Position numbers and translations under genes: made by a program. Shown here piece after piece: positions 9,539 to 17,773 of a DNA stretch of 43,681 bases (its first letter is position 1; every line of letters starts with the position of its first letter). A model generated the notes under the pieces. The model searched no databases, was not told the DNA's origin, and saw only the letters and a list, made by a program, of their open reading frames with translations. The DNA comes from Candidatus Parcubacteria bacterium (GTDB taxonomy: Bacteria > Patescibacteriota > Saccharimonadia > UBA4664 > JAHWKN01), in assembly GCA_019347875.1 (NCBI GenBank), contig JAHWKN010000004.1:1-43681 (forward strand). Reading direction: 5' to 3'.

Positions 9539-10981
9539 ATGTCAATCCAGTACCAAACCAAGAGAACCGTCGCCATCACGGCGGCGGTAGTTGGCTTTGT
9601 GGCGGTGGCGGCCAATCTGGCCTTTGGCGCCTACTTTCTAGACAAAGTTTACCCCGGCGTTTATGCCGCCGGTCGGGACGTTGGTGGAATGACCCGGGCC
9701 CAGGCTCGTCAGGTTTTGAGCCGGCAGGCGGCCGGCGAGCGCTTATCACTGCTGGTACAAAGCTCACGCTCCGCAGAGGGGGAGACGGAGCAGACGTACA
9801 GTATTGCCCCGGAGGAGTTCGGCGCCAGATTTGATGCCGATGCAACCGTTCAGGCCGCCTACCAACGGGGCCGCGGCCCCTATTTAATGGCGTTGTTGGG
9901 ACTACAGCGGGTGGTTCAGGCCCCGGTAGTCGAATCCGTCTACGCCGTTGATCAAGCCGCGTTGCAGGCGTTTGCCGACAAAATTTCTTCCTCTCAAACA
10001 GAAGCGGCGGTTGACGCGAGCGTGGTAGTTACCAATGGAGCTGCGCGAGTACAGCCAGAGCGGGCGGGCTGGGGAGTTGATAGGGTTGGATTGATGGGAA
10101 GTTTGCGCCAGGCTCTTGCTGCCGGTCAGCGGACGGTTGTGATCAAGCGGGGCTCCACGGTGGCCGACATCCGTGTAGCTGAGGCTACCAGAGCCGCTCA
10201 AGACGCCGCCCAGATTATGTCCCGGCGCGTCACCCTGACGTTTGAGGATAAAAGCTTTACTCCGACGCCGGCGCAGATCGGTGAGTGGCTGCGCTTTGAC
10301 AAGTCCAACGGGCGCCTGGTGGCGGCTATCGACGGCGCCAAGCTTAGCAAGTACATTAAAACGCTGTCGCGGTCCATTAACGTTACCCCTCGCAACAAGA
10401 AGATCACCGTCGTTAACGGCGAAGTTAAGGGCGAGGAGGGCGGGGCGGACGGGTTGGCGGTCGACGAGACCGCTCTGGCCGGCCTGTTGAGCGAAAAGCT
10501 GCTGGCCGACGGCCAGGCGGGCGCTCCGGCCCTGCCGGTGCCGACCCGCCCGGTAGCTTACCGCACCGAGTATAACCGGGTAATTAACCTGGATACGGCG
10601 TCGCGCTACATTGAAATCAACCTGTCGACGCAGCGGTTGTGGGCCTATCAGGACAAGCAGGTGGTTTATCAGTCACCCATCACCTCCGGGGCGACCGGCT
10701 CCGGCTTTCCAACGGCGCAGGGGCTGTTTAGCGTCCAGGCCAAGCAGACCAACCGGAACCTGAACGGCTACGCCATCGGCTACAACTACAACGTCTTTGT
10801 GCGGTACTGGATGCCGTTTTACGGTAACTACGGCATGCACGACGCCAGTTGGCGCAGCTCGTTCGGCGGATCCGACTACTATACCAACGGATCGCACGGC
10901 TGCGTCAACCTGCCCGCAGAAACGGCGGCCTGGCTGTTTAACTGGGCCAGCGTGGGTACGCCGGTGTGGGTGCACTCTTAG
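9539..10981 (+). CDS. L,D-transpeptidase (YkuD) with N-terminal TM and peptidoglycan-binding-like domains
   Basis: YIEINLSTQRLWAYQ...MPFYGNYGMHDA...GSHGCVNLP catalytic motif. Confidence 0.93.
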   Translation: MSIQYQTKRTVAITAAVVGFVAVAANLAFGAYFLDKVYPGVYAAGRDVGGMTRAQARQVLSRQAAGERLSLLVQSSRSAEGETEQTYSIAPEEFGARFDADATVQAAYQRGRGPYLMALLGLQRVVQAPVVESVYAVDQAALQAFADKISSSQTEAAVDASVVVTNGAARVQPERAGWGVDRVGLMGSLRQALAAGQRTVVIKRGSTVADIRVAEATRAAQDAAQIMSRRVTLTFEDKSFTPTPAQIGEWLRFDKSNGRLVAAIDGAKLSKYIKTLSRSINVTPRNKKITVVNGEVKGEEGGADGLAVDETALAGLLSEKLLADGQAGAPALPVPTRPVAYRTEYNRVINLDTASRYIEINLSTQRLWAYQDKQVVYQSPITSGATGSGFPTAQGLFSVQAKQTNRNLNGYAIGYNYNVFVRYWMPFYGNYGMHDASWRSSFGGSDYYTNGSHGCVNLPAETAAWLFNWASVGTPVWVHS

Positions 10982-11069
10982 TCTTTAGCTAGCTCTTAAC
11001 GGCTATCCGGCGCGGCAGGGGAGGGCAGAGGGCCCCGCTCGGCCTCGGTTGTTCGCCTGGCGGCCCTCG

Positions 11070-11927
11070 TTAGAGTGAAATGGTCGTTTCGAGGCTGCTC
11101 GAGTTCTCCGCGTCGCCGCTGGCGGCGTCACCGCCAACGGTGTTGCCGCTGACCTGGGCGTCGCCGCTCACCGCCACCTGGTCGACATCGTTGCTTACGG
11201 CGACGTCGTTACTGCTGGTTAGGCTCAACTGACTGCTGCTGTCGATGGTTACCTGGTTGTTGGAGTTCGGTCCGGTGGTGCCGATGGTAACGTCGTGATC
11301 GCCGTCGCCGGTGTTAGCCGCCGCGCAGCCGCAGACCGCCGCCGAGCCGGCGGTCAGGCTGACATCGGTAGTAGCGTCACTGTCGTTGAGGGCCGCACCG
11401 CTGTCGGCCGCGCCCGCACTGGTGTTGTGAGTTACAACCGCGTCGCCGCTGACCGCTACCTGGTCGACCTCGTTAGTAACGGCCACCGTGTTGCGTAGAT
11501 TGACCCTGACGCGAGTAGCGGTAGTAATGCGGACCCGGTTGTCGGAGTCCGGTCCGGTGGTGTCGATCGTAACGTCGTGGTCGCCCCCGCTGCCGCCTAG
11601 CAGGTCGCAGCCGCAGTCGAACCCGCTGATGCTGATAACGGTCGACAGGTCGCTGAGGTTAACGGCGTCGCCGCTGACGGCATCACCGCCAACGGTGTTG
11701 CCGCTGACGCGGGCGTCGCCGCTGACGGCCACCTGATTGACGTCGTTGTTGACGGCGACGTTGTTGCGGTGATCAACTCTGACGGAGCCGCTTTGGTCGA
11801 TCCTGACCCGGTTGAGCGAACCGGGGCCGGTGGTGTCTAGGTTGACGCTGTGGGCCGCCGCCACCCCCAAACCAAGCCCCGCGGTAGACAGCCCGATGGC
11901 GGCGTAGCGCAGTAGTGGTAGTTTCAT
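11070..11927 (-). CDS. secreted protein with three tandem TGP-N..VAVSGDA repeats
   Basis: Signal-peptide-like N terminus from MKLPLLRYAAIGLS, SD AGGGGGA upstream; three repeat units beginning DTTGPGSLNRV, DTTGPDSDNRV, GTTGPNSNNQV. Confidence 0.8.
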   Translation of the reverse strand: MKLPLLRYAAIGLSTAGLGLGVAAAHSVNLDTTGPGSLNRVRIDQSGSVRVDHRNNVAVNNDVNQVAVSGDARVSGNTVGGDAVSGDAVNLSDLSTVISISGFDCGCDLLGGSGGDHDVTIDTTGPDSDNRVRITTATRVRVNLRNTVAVTNEVDQVAVSGDAVVTHNTSAGAADSGAALNDSDATTDVSLTAGSAAVCGCAAANTGDGDHDVTIGTTGPNSNNQVTIDSSSQLSLTSSNDVAVSNDVDQVAVSGDAQVSGNTVGGDAASGDAENSSSLETTISL

Positions 11928-12155
11928 AATGTTTCCCCCTAACTTATTTTCATGACGTCCAAACCTTACACAATCGGCCGAGTCCAGTGCACCGCCAAAC
12001 GGACAAAAATTTGCTGCCAGCCAACTTGAAAATTGGACGAAAGCAAGAGCCGGCGGAACCGCCGCCGCAGCGGATGAAACAGACGGCGACCGGCGGGCCC
12101 AGCTACGCGGATGCTGTGGTTTTGACTTCGTTTGCAAAAAACTTTTAAAAATGTC

Positions 12156-12185
12156 TTGACACGCCGATTGCAGGGGGAGTAAGCT
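12156..12185 (+). promoter_or_regulatory. sigma70-like promoter TTGACA-N18-TAAGCT
   Basis: Perfect -35 (12156-12161), 18-bp spacer, weak -10. Confidence 0.5.
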
Positions 12186-12191
12186 CTAAAT

Positions 12192-12281
12192 AGGTACTGC
12201 ATAAAAAAAGTACTCAAAACAAAAAAGGCTAAAAAAAGACACAACTCCACTCAAAAAACGGCTACCCAAGGCCGTTTTTTG
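12192..12281 (+). ncRNA. candidate ~90-nt small RNA or attenuated leader
   Basis: Lies between promoter-like 12156-12185 and a perfect terminator at 12253-12280; no convincing ORF. Confidence 0.4.
12253..12280 (+). terminator. intrinsic terminator
   Basis: AAAAAACGGC-TACCCAAG-GCCGTTTTTT, 10-bp perfect stem with U tract. Confidence 0.9.
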
Positions 12282-12345
12282 ATTTATGCCATTTTGGTGA
12301 GTTTGCCCGAATGAATGAAGGTCCCAAAAGACCTACAATACCGCC

Positions 12346-12966
12346 ATGAAGATCACTAAATACCCTCAATCGTGCCTTTTGTTAGAAAAAGACGGCCGCC
12401 GCATCGCCATAGATCCCGGCAGTTTTTTTACAGACAGGTATCGGGCGCAAGATCTCGGCGCGATTGAAGCGGTTTTATACACGCACCAGCACGCCGATCA
12501 TTTTGATCAGTCTTTGGTTAATGAATTCAAGGCGGCCGGTGTGGCACTTTACGGCAACCGGGCTGTCTGCCAATTAATAGGGGAGGGGGCAAGACCGGCC
12601 GACAGCGGCCAGCCCTTTGAGGTAGCCGGATTTAACGTCACTCCGCACGACCTGCCGCACTGCCGCCTGGTTGATGGCTCTGACGGTCCGCCTAACACCG
12701 GCTACATCATCGACGGCCACTTCTTTCACCCCGGAGACGGCGTCGAGACGGAAGGGGTGCAGGTTGATCACCTGGCGCTGCCTATCGCGGGTCCCAGCGT
12801 TAGCTTCTATCACGCGGCGAAGTTTGCTAAAAGTTTGGGCGCCCAAAAGGTGATTCCGATTCACTATCACTCATTCAAGGCCGATCCGCACGACTTTGCC
12901 AGTCGCTTTCAAGACGCCGAGGTCATCGTGCTGGAAAGCGGGGAGTCGGTGGAGCTTGCGCAGTAG
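12346..12966 (+). CDS. MBL-fold metal-dependent hydrolase (UPF0173/L-ascorbate-lactonase-like)
   Basis: YTHQHADHFD motif, HFFHPGDG, IPIHYHS; TACAAT at 12334-12339, 6 nt before ATG. Confidence 0.88.
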   Translation: MKITKYPQSCLLLEKDGRRIAIDPGSFFTDRYRAQDLGAIEAVLYTHQHADHFDQSLVNEFKAAGVALYGNRAVCQLIGEGARPADSGQPFEVAGFNVTPHDLPHCRLVDGSDGPPNTGYIIDGHFFHPGDGVETEGVQVDHLALPIAGPSVSFYHAAKFAKSLGAQKVIPIHYHSFKADPHDFASRFQDAEVIVLESGESVELAQ

Positions 12967-12982
12967 TAAGGCTGTTATAAAG

Positions 12983-13045
12983 AAGGACTCCCGATTGGGA
13001 GTCCTTGCCATCCAAGACGGCCGCTCTAGGCGACCGCCTTGGATG
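12983..13045. terminator. tandem hairpins between convergent genes
   Basis: AAGGACTCCC-GATT-GGGAGTCCTT (12983-13006) and CATCCAAG(13009-13016)/CTTGGATG(13038-13045). Confidence 0.6.
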
Positions 13046-13051
13046 TTGGAG

Positions 13052-14320
13052 CTAATGGGTTTTAGATTGTATGAAGCTACGCAGCACGTGGGCGCTTGGG
13101 CGCATCTGCCGCTGCCCGGTGTCCCAGTCGATGCCGATCAGGCCGGTACGGAAGGCCTCACCGTTGTGTCCCTCGCTAACGTCGGTCAGGCTCCAGACAA
13201 ACAGCCCCAGTACGTCGGCGCCCTGCTCTGTGGCCCGTAGCAGCGCCGTCAGGCCCTCTGTCAGGTACCAACCCCGTCGGCGGTCGGTTTTATCGGCCAA
13301 GCCGAACTCGGTGACCATGACCGGCTTGCCGTAGCGCCGGTGCAGATCCATCACTACGTCGTACAGCTTGTCGGGATGAAGCGGCCAGCCGTAGTCGGAT
13401 CTCGGTCCGCTGAATGCAGGGGAGTGCTTGCCGGTGCGGAAGGGCCACCCGTTGACGGGGATACAGAAGTAAAACTGGCAGGTGACAAAATCCTGCCGGT
13501 CGATGGTGCTGTCTCTCCAGCGGCGGTTGTACCACCAATCTGCCGCCCGGGTTACTCGCCGGTTCCACCGGCCCCAGCGCCCGCCACCGGGGTCAAAGTA
13601 AACGCTGCTGTTGGCGGCTGAGATTTGCGCGCCGGGCTGAACCTGCTTAACGGCGGCATAAGCTTGCCGGTGCATCCGGATCAAGTGACGGTTGGCTTTG
13701 AGGTATTTGCGTACAGACCACCGGGCCGGCGGCAGCGTGCGGGTGATGTAGGCCTGCAGAGCGTAGAACTCCGGCTCGTTAATGGTCAGCCAAAATCGCA
13801 CGTCCGGCAGCGCTGCGGCCATCTGGCCGGCAAAGCGGGCAAAGTCGGCCGCAATCCGCCGGTCGGCCAGCCCTCCCCGCTCGGCGGCCCACTGCGGCAG
13901 GGCAAAGTGCAGCAGCACCACGACCGGCTCCAAGCCGAGCTCGCGGGCGGTCTGGACCATGTGCTTGGCCCGCCACAGCTCCACCTGGTTGACCCAGCCT
14001 TGGAGGGGCTCAATTCTGGCCCACGAGACGTGGATGCGGACGGCGTTTAGTCCGGCCTCTTCCCGCCCCAGGCGGTAATCCTTGCCAAAACGATATAGGT
14101 GGTCGTCGTTGGGGATGTAGGCGTTAGGGTCGTTGGCGTCGGCCGCGATCAGCTCCCAGTCGGGGACCGGACCCAGGCCGTAGTTGTGCTCCGGGCCGGC
14201 CTGGCGGGACAAGCGCCCGGCGTTCGCCAGCAGCCACGGGAACACGTCGTCGCTGAACGAATAGGTAACACCGCCGGCTCCTATCAGGAAGCCGGGCGGG
14301 AAGGGCGTATCGCTGGTCAT
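13052..14320 (-). CDS. GH1-like beta-glycosidase
   Basis: NAVRIHVSWARIEP, FWLTINEPEFYALQAYI (acid/base), VMVTEFGLAD (nucleophile), GLFVWSLTD. Confidence 0.82.
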   Translation of the reverse strand: MTSDTPFPPGFLIGAGGVTYSFSDDVFPWLLANAGRLSRQAGPEHNYGLGPVPDWELIAADANDPNAYIPNDDHLYRFGKDYRLGREEAGLNAVRIHVSWARIEPLQGWVNQVELWRAKHMVQTARELGLEPVVVLLHFALPQWAAERGGLADRRIAADFARFAGQMAAALPDVRFWLTINEPEFYALQAYITRTLPPARWSVRKYLKANRHLIRMHRQAYAAVKQVQPGAQISAANSSVYFDPGGGRWGRWNRRVTRAADWWYNRRWRDSTIDRQDFVTCQFYFCIPVNGWPFRTGKHSPAFSGPRSDYGWPLHPDKLYDVVMDLHRRYGKPVMVTEFGLADKTDRRRGWYLTEGLTALLRATEQGADVLGLFVWSLTDVSEGHNGEAFRTGLIGIDWDTGQRQMRPSAHVLRSFIQSKTH

Positions 14321-14550
14321 ATCGGGCTACCTTTCGGTCGGGATCGAGCTGTCAAGGATCGGCAAAGCGGAATGCTGCATCATACCAGTAAAAAGCGGAT
14401 TTTACGAGCTTTGGCGTTATGAGGCCGAGTACTCCTGGCAGGTGAAGCTTGCGCCACTCGGCTATATATGACATAATAACATAAGTCCTACTCTTGGTAG
14501 AACTTTTTTGTACCTTCCCATTCCTCAAGTCTTGAAAGGGGCTGGTTGCT

Positions 14551-15507
14551 GTGCTGGCACGTTTGGCCGTAGTTGCCGCGGTTATGGCCGTGGTTATCGC
14601 GGTGGCAAGCAGGGCGTGGGGCATGCTGCCTGCGCTCATCAAGCCCGCTGCAGCGGTTCTGGTGTTGTTGCTATTTCTGCCGACGCTGGTTATAGCGGAA
14701 GGCTGGATCACCTACAACCCCAGTCCTCCGAGCGGAGCCAGGTTCAACACCATTGAGGGTGCTCAAACGGGTAGGGCGATCGTTTTCCTGACCGCTCTGT
14801 CCAGCAGCGCAGAGGTCACCTCGCGGGCCCTCCTGCCGCTGCTTCTAAGTTACGGCGACGTGGTGCTGGTGGACTACGAGCCCGGTTTTCGGCCCCGTTT
14901 GCTGTTCGACCAGCTGCAAAAGCGGTTGGGACGGCAGTACCGGAGCGTGATGCTGTATGGGGTGTCGCTGGGTGGACTGCTGTCAGCCCAGTTTTACCGC
15001 CGCAGCGCCGCCCAGCTACCCATCGACGGTATCGTGGCGGTTGACAGCCCGACTAGAGCCGGCGACATCAAGCTGCCGTTACGGCTGTTTCGCTACGTGA
15101 AGCCGGGCTGGCTTTTGAGCAAGTCGTGGCCGGCGCTCAGGCAGCTGGCCGATAAGCTAATGCCCGTCTACAAAGAGAACGGGGTAGACCCGGAGCATCT
15201 GCGCAAGCACCAACGGTTTATGTGGCACCATCCGGTCAAGGACGCCGCCGACCAGCTGGCAGCCATCACCGACAGCCCAGGCTTGGATCAGGGTGAGTTA
15301 GCCGGTGTCCGGGTGGCAATCGTCGACTCCATTGGTAACGACCCGATAGTGGAGGACGATGCGCTGAAGTGTTGGCAGGAGGCATCTCCCAGTCACCGTC
15401 TCATCGAGGGCGGCCGTGGCCACGCCACGGTCATAGAGGAGCCAGCGGCCGCTAGGCGCTACACCCATGAGGCAATGGAGTTCATCTGGGGAAGGCCCGC
15501 CGGTTAG
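14551..15507 (+). CDS. alpha/beta hydrolase, membrane-anchored
   Basis: Hydrophobic N terminus, GVSLGGLLSAQF nucleophile elbow, late GRGHATVIEE histidine. Confidence 0.7.
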   Translation: MLARLAVVAAVMAVVIAVASRAWGMLPALIKPAAAVLVLLLFLPTLVIAEGWITYNPSPPSGARFNTIEGAQTGRAIVFLTALSSSAEVTSRALLPLLLSYGDVVLVDYEPGFRPRLLFDQLQKRLGRQYRSVMLYGVSLGGLLSAQFYRRSAAQLPIDGIVAVDSPTRAGDIKLPLRLFRYVKPGWLLSKSWPALRQLADKLMPVYKENGVDPEHLRKHQRFMWHHPVKDAADQLAAITDSPGLDQGELAGVRVAIVDSIGNDPIVEDDALKCWQEASPSHRLIEGGRGHATVIEEPAAARRYTHEAMEFIWGRPAG

Positions 15508-15530
15508 TTGGCGGTGCAGCAAAATCAGTG

Positions 15531-15562
15531 CCCCCGGCCGACAGGCCGGGGGTGTTACTTTT
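15531..15562. terminator. terminator hairpin
   Basis: CCCCCGGCC(15531-15539)/GGCCGGGGG(15544-15552) followed by T-rich sequence. Confidence 0.75.
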
Positions 15563-15566
15563 ATAA

Positions 15567-16007
15567 CTAGCTTTTATAGCGGCGGGCCGACTCGCGCTCC
15601 AGGTCGCGTTTCTTGATGATTTCTCGCTTATCGTAGATTTTTTTACCACGACCAATCCCGACCTCCACCTTTATGAGCGCCCGGTCCTGCAGCAGCGCCA
15701 GGGGAACAGCGCTCAGGCCGGCGGTTTTGTCCCCGAGCAACCGATCGATCTGCCGACGGTGCAACAGCAGCTTACGCGAGCGGGTGGGGTCAAGCTTGCT
15801 GGCGTTGCCGGCGTGATTGTAGGGGGTGACGTGAGCGTTGGTCAGGTAGGCCTCGCCGTCCCGCAGCGCAATGAAGCTGCCCTTGAGGCTGGCATGACCG
15901 GCCTTAATACTCTTAACCTCGGCGCCGCTCAAGACGATTCCGGCCACCAGTTTGTCGGTAATCTGGTAGTCGAAGGTGGCGCGTCTATTTTTAGCCAAAA
16001 GCTTCAT
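15567..16007 (-). CDS. smpB: SsrA-binding protein SmpB
   Basis: NRRATFDYQITDKLVAGIVLSGAEVKSIKAGHASLKGSFI...GKKIYDKREIIKKRD; likely start is the internal MKLLAKN. Confidence 0.95.
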   Translation of the reverse strand: MKLLAKNRRATFDYQITDKLVAGIVLSGAEVKSIKAGHASLKGSFIALRDGEAYLTNAHVTPYNHAGNASKLDPTRSRKLLLHRRQIDRLLGDKTAGLSAVPLALLQDRALIKVEVGIGRGKKIYDKREIIKKRDLERESARRYKS

Positions 16008-16112
16008 ACCCTTAAGTATTAGGTAGCCGGGGGTAAGTATCAAGTAGTAAACCCGGTACCGGCGGGCAACGTTAACGCTTGGGGCGCTTCAACTGGTATA
16101 ATCTAGGGCATT

Positions 16113-17690
16113 ATGACCACCGCCGAAATAGCCAAAATTATTACTCAAGCCTGTAAAACCGGGTACGACGCGGATGTGCAACCTGAGGTTACCTACGCGC
16201 AGGCCGAGTTCGGGGACTTTTCAACTAACGTCGCCTTCGGACTGGCCAAACAGCTGAAAACCGCTCCCAGAACCGTGGCGGAGCGGCTAGCCGGCGAGAT
16301 TAAACATCCGCAGATCCAGTCGGCGCAGGCTGCCGGCGCCGGATTTATCAATATCACGATGACGCCGGGGTATTGGGCGGACCGCCTGGCCGAGATCGAC
16401 CAAAAGTACGGCTCCAGCCGGTTGGGGCAGGGCCGCAAGGTGCAGGTGGAGTTCATTTCTGCCAACCCCACCGGCCCCCTGACGCTCGGCAATGCCCGCG
16501 GCGGCTTTCTGGGTGACGTGCTGGCGCGGGTGCTGGAGAGCTGTGGTTACAACGTCACCCGTGAGTACTACTTTAACGACGCCGGCACCCAAATCAGGAA
16601 GCTGGTTGAATCGGTCAAGGCGGCAGCCGGCATAGTTTCCCCGGAGGAGGTCCAGTATCGCGGCCAGTACATTCAAAAGCTGGCGCAGGAGTTTAGGGCG
16701 GAGCTGGCGACCAAGCCGGAGGACGAGCTAGGTAATTTGCTGACTCAGACCATTTTCCAGCGCTACTTAAAGCCGTCGATCGAAAAGATGGGTATCAAGT
16801 TTGATGTCTGGTTTAACGAAAAAGATTTGGCCGCGTCGGGCCAGTTCGACCGTGCGCTTGAGCGGCTGCGGCGGGAGGGTCTGGTTTACGAGCAAGATGG
16901 GGCGGTCTGGCTCAAAAGCAGCGCTTTCGGTGATGAGCGCGACCGGGTGCTGGTGAAGGCGGGTGGCGATGTGACTTACCTAGGCAACGACATCGCCTAT
17001 CATCTGGATATTTTTGAGCAGCGACGGTTTGATGTTGCCATTAAAGAGTGGGGGGCCGATCATGCCGGCCAGGTGCCGTCACTGCGGTCAACCCTGCGCA
17101 GACTGGCGCCAAACAAGCAGCTGCACTTTGTGATTCACCAGTTCGTGCGGCTGGTCAGGGAGGGCAAAGAGGTCAAAATCAGTAAGCGCGCCGGTAACAT
17201 TGTGACCGTTGATGATCTGATGGATGAAGTGGGGCCGGAGGTCGCCCGTTTCTTCTTCCTAATGCGCTCGGCCGACAGCCACATGGACTTTGATCTTGAT
17301 CTAGCCAAGGAAGAGTCGCACAAAAACCCTTACTGGTACGTCATGTACGCGCACGTCCGCGCGCACTCGATCCTAGCCCAGGCTGGTAAGAAGGGGCTGA
17401 AGCCGGCGGCCGGGACGGGCGGCTTGAACGGCCTGGAGCGGCAGTTGGTTAAGCAGATGACGCGGTTTCCCGAGCTGCTGCAGGAGATAGCCGCCGACCA
17501 CGGGGTACACCGGCTAACGTTTTACGGGCTGGAGTTAGCCCGGGCGTTTCATGATTACTACGAGTCGGAGCGTATCATCGACCTTGATGCTCAAGTAGCG
17601 GAGGATAAGTTGTATTTGATACAACAGTTCACCGTGTTTATGAAATCTTACTTCAGGGTCTTAGGTATCAGTCTAATCGAGAGAATGTAA
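16113..17690 (+). CDS. argS: arginyl-tRNA synthetase
   Basis: ANPTGPLTLGNARGG (HIGH region), EYYFNDAG, IKEWGADHAGQVPSL, VKISKRAGN (KMSK region), C-terminal DALR-like. Confidence 0.95.
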   Translation: MTTAEIAKIITQACKTGYDADVQPEVTYAQAEFGDFSTNVAFGLAKQLKTAPRTVAERLAGEIKHPQIQSAQAAGAGFINITMTPGYWADRLAEIDQKYGSSRLGQGRKVQVEFISANPTGPLTLGNARGGFLGDVLARVLESCGYNVTREYYFNDAGTQIRKLVESVKAAAGIVSPEEVQYRGQYIQKLAQEFRAELATKPEDELGNLLTQTIFQRYLKPSIEKMGIKFDVWFNEKDLAASGQFDRALERLRREGLVYEQDGAVWLKSSAFGDERDRVLVKAGGDVTYLGNDIAYHLDIFEQRRFDVAIKEWGADHAGQVPSLRSTLRRLAPNKQLHFVIHQFVRLVREGKEVKISKRAGNIVTVDDLMDEVGPEVARFFFLMRSADSHMDFDLDLAKEESHKNPYWYVMYAHVRAHSILAQAGKKGLKPAAGTGGLNGLERQLVKQMTRFPELLQEIAADHGVHRLTFYGLELARAFHDYYESERIIDLDAQVAEDKLYLIQQFTVFMKSYFRVLGISLIERM

Positions 17691-17773
17691 CCCAAGAAAC
17701 GTTTGACCGGTAACCGTTGACGCTTGACGCAACCCACTCTCGAAAGCGTTAGGGCAAGAAGTTCAGAAGCTCC

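Noticed and set aside
13052-14320. Assigning the GH1-like gene a specific substrate
   Set aside because: Nucleophile motif is TEFG rather than the usual TENG and substrate residues cannot be judged from sequence alone.
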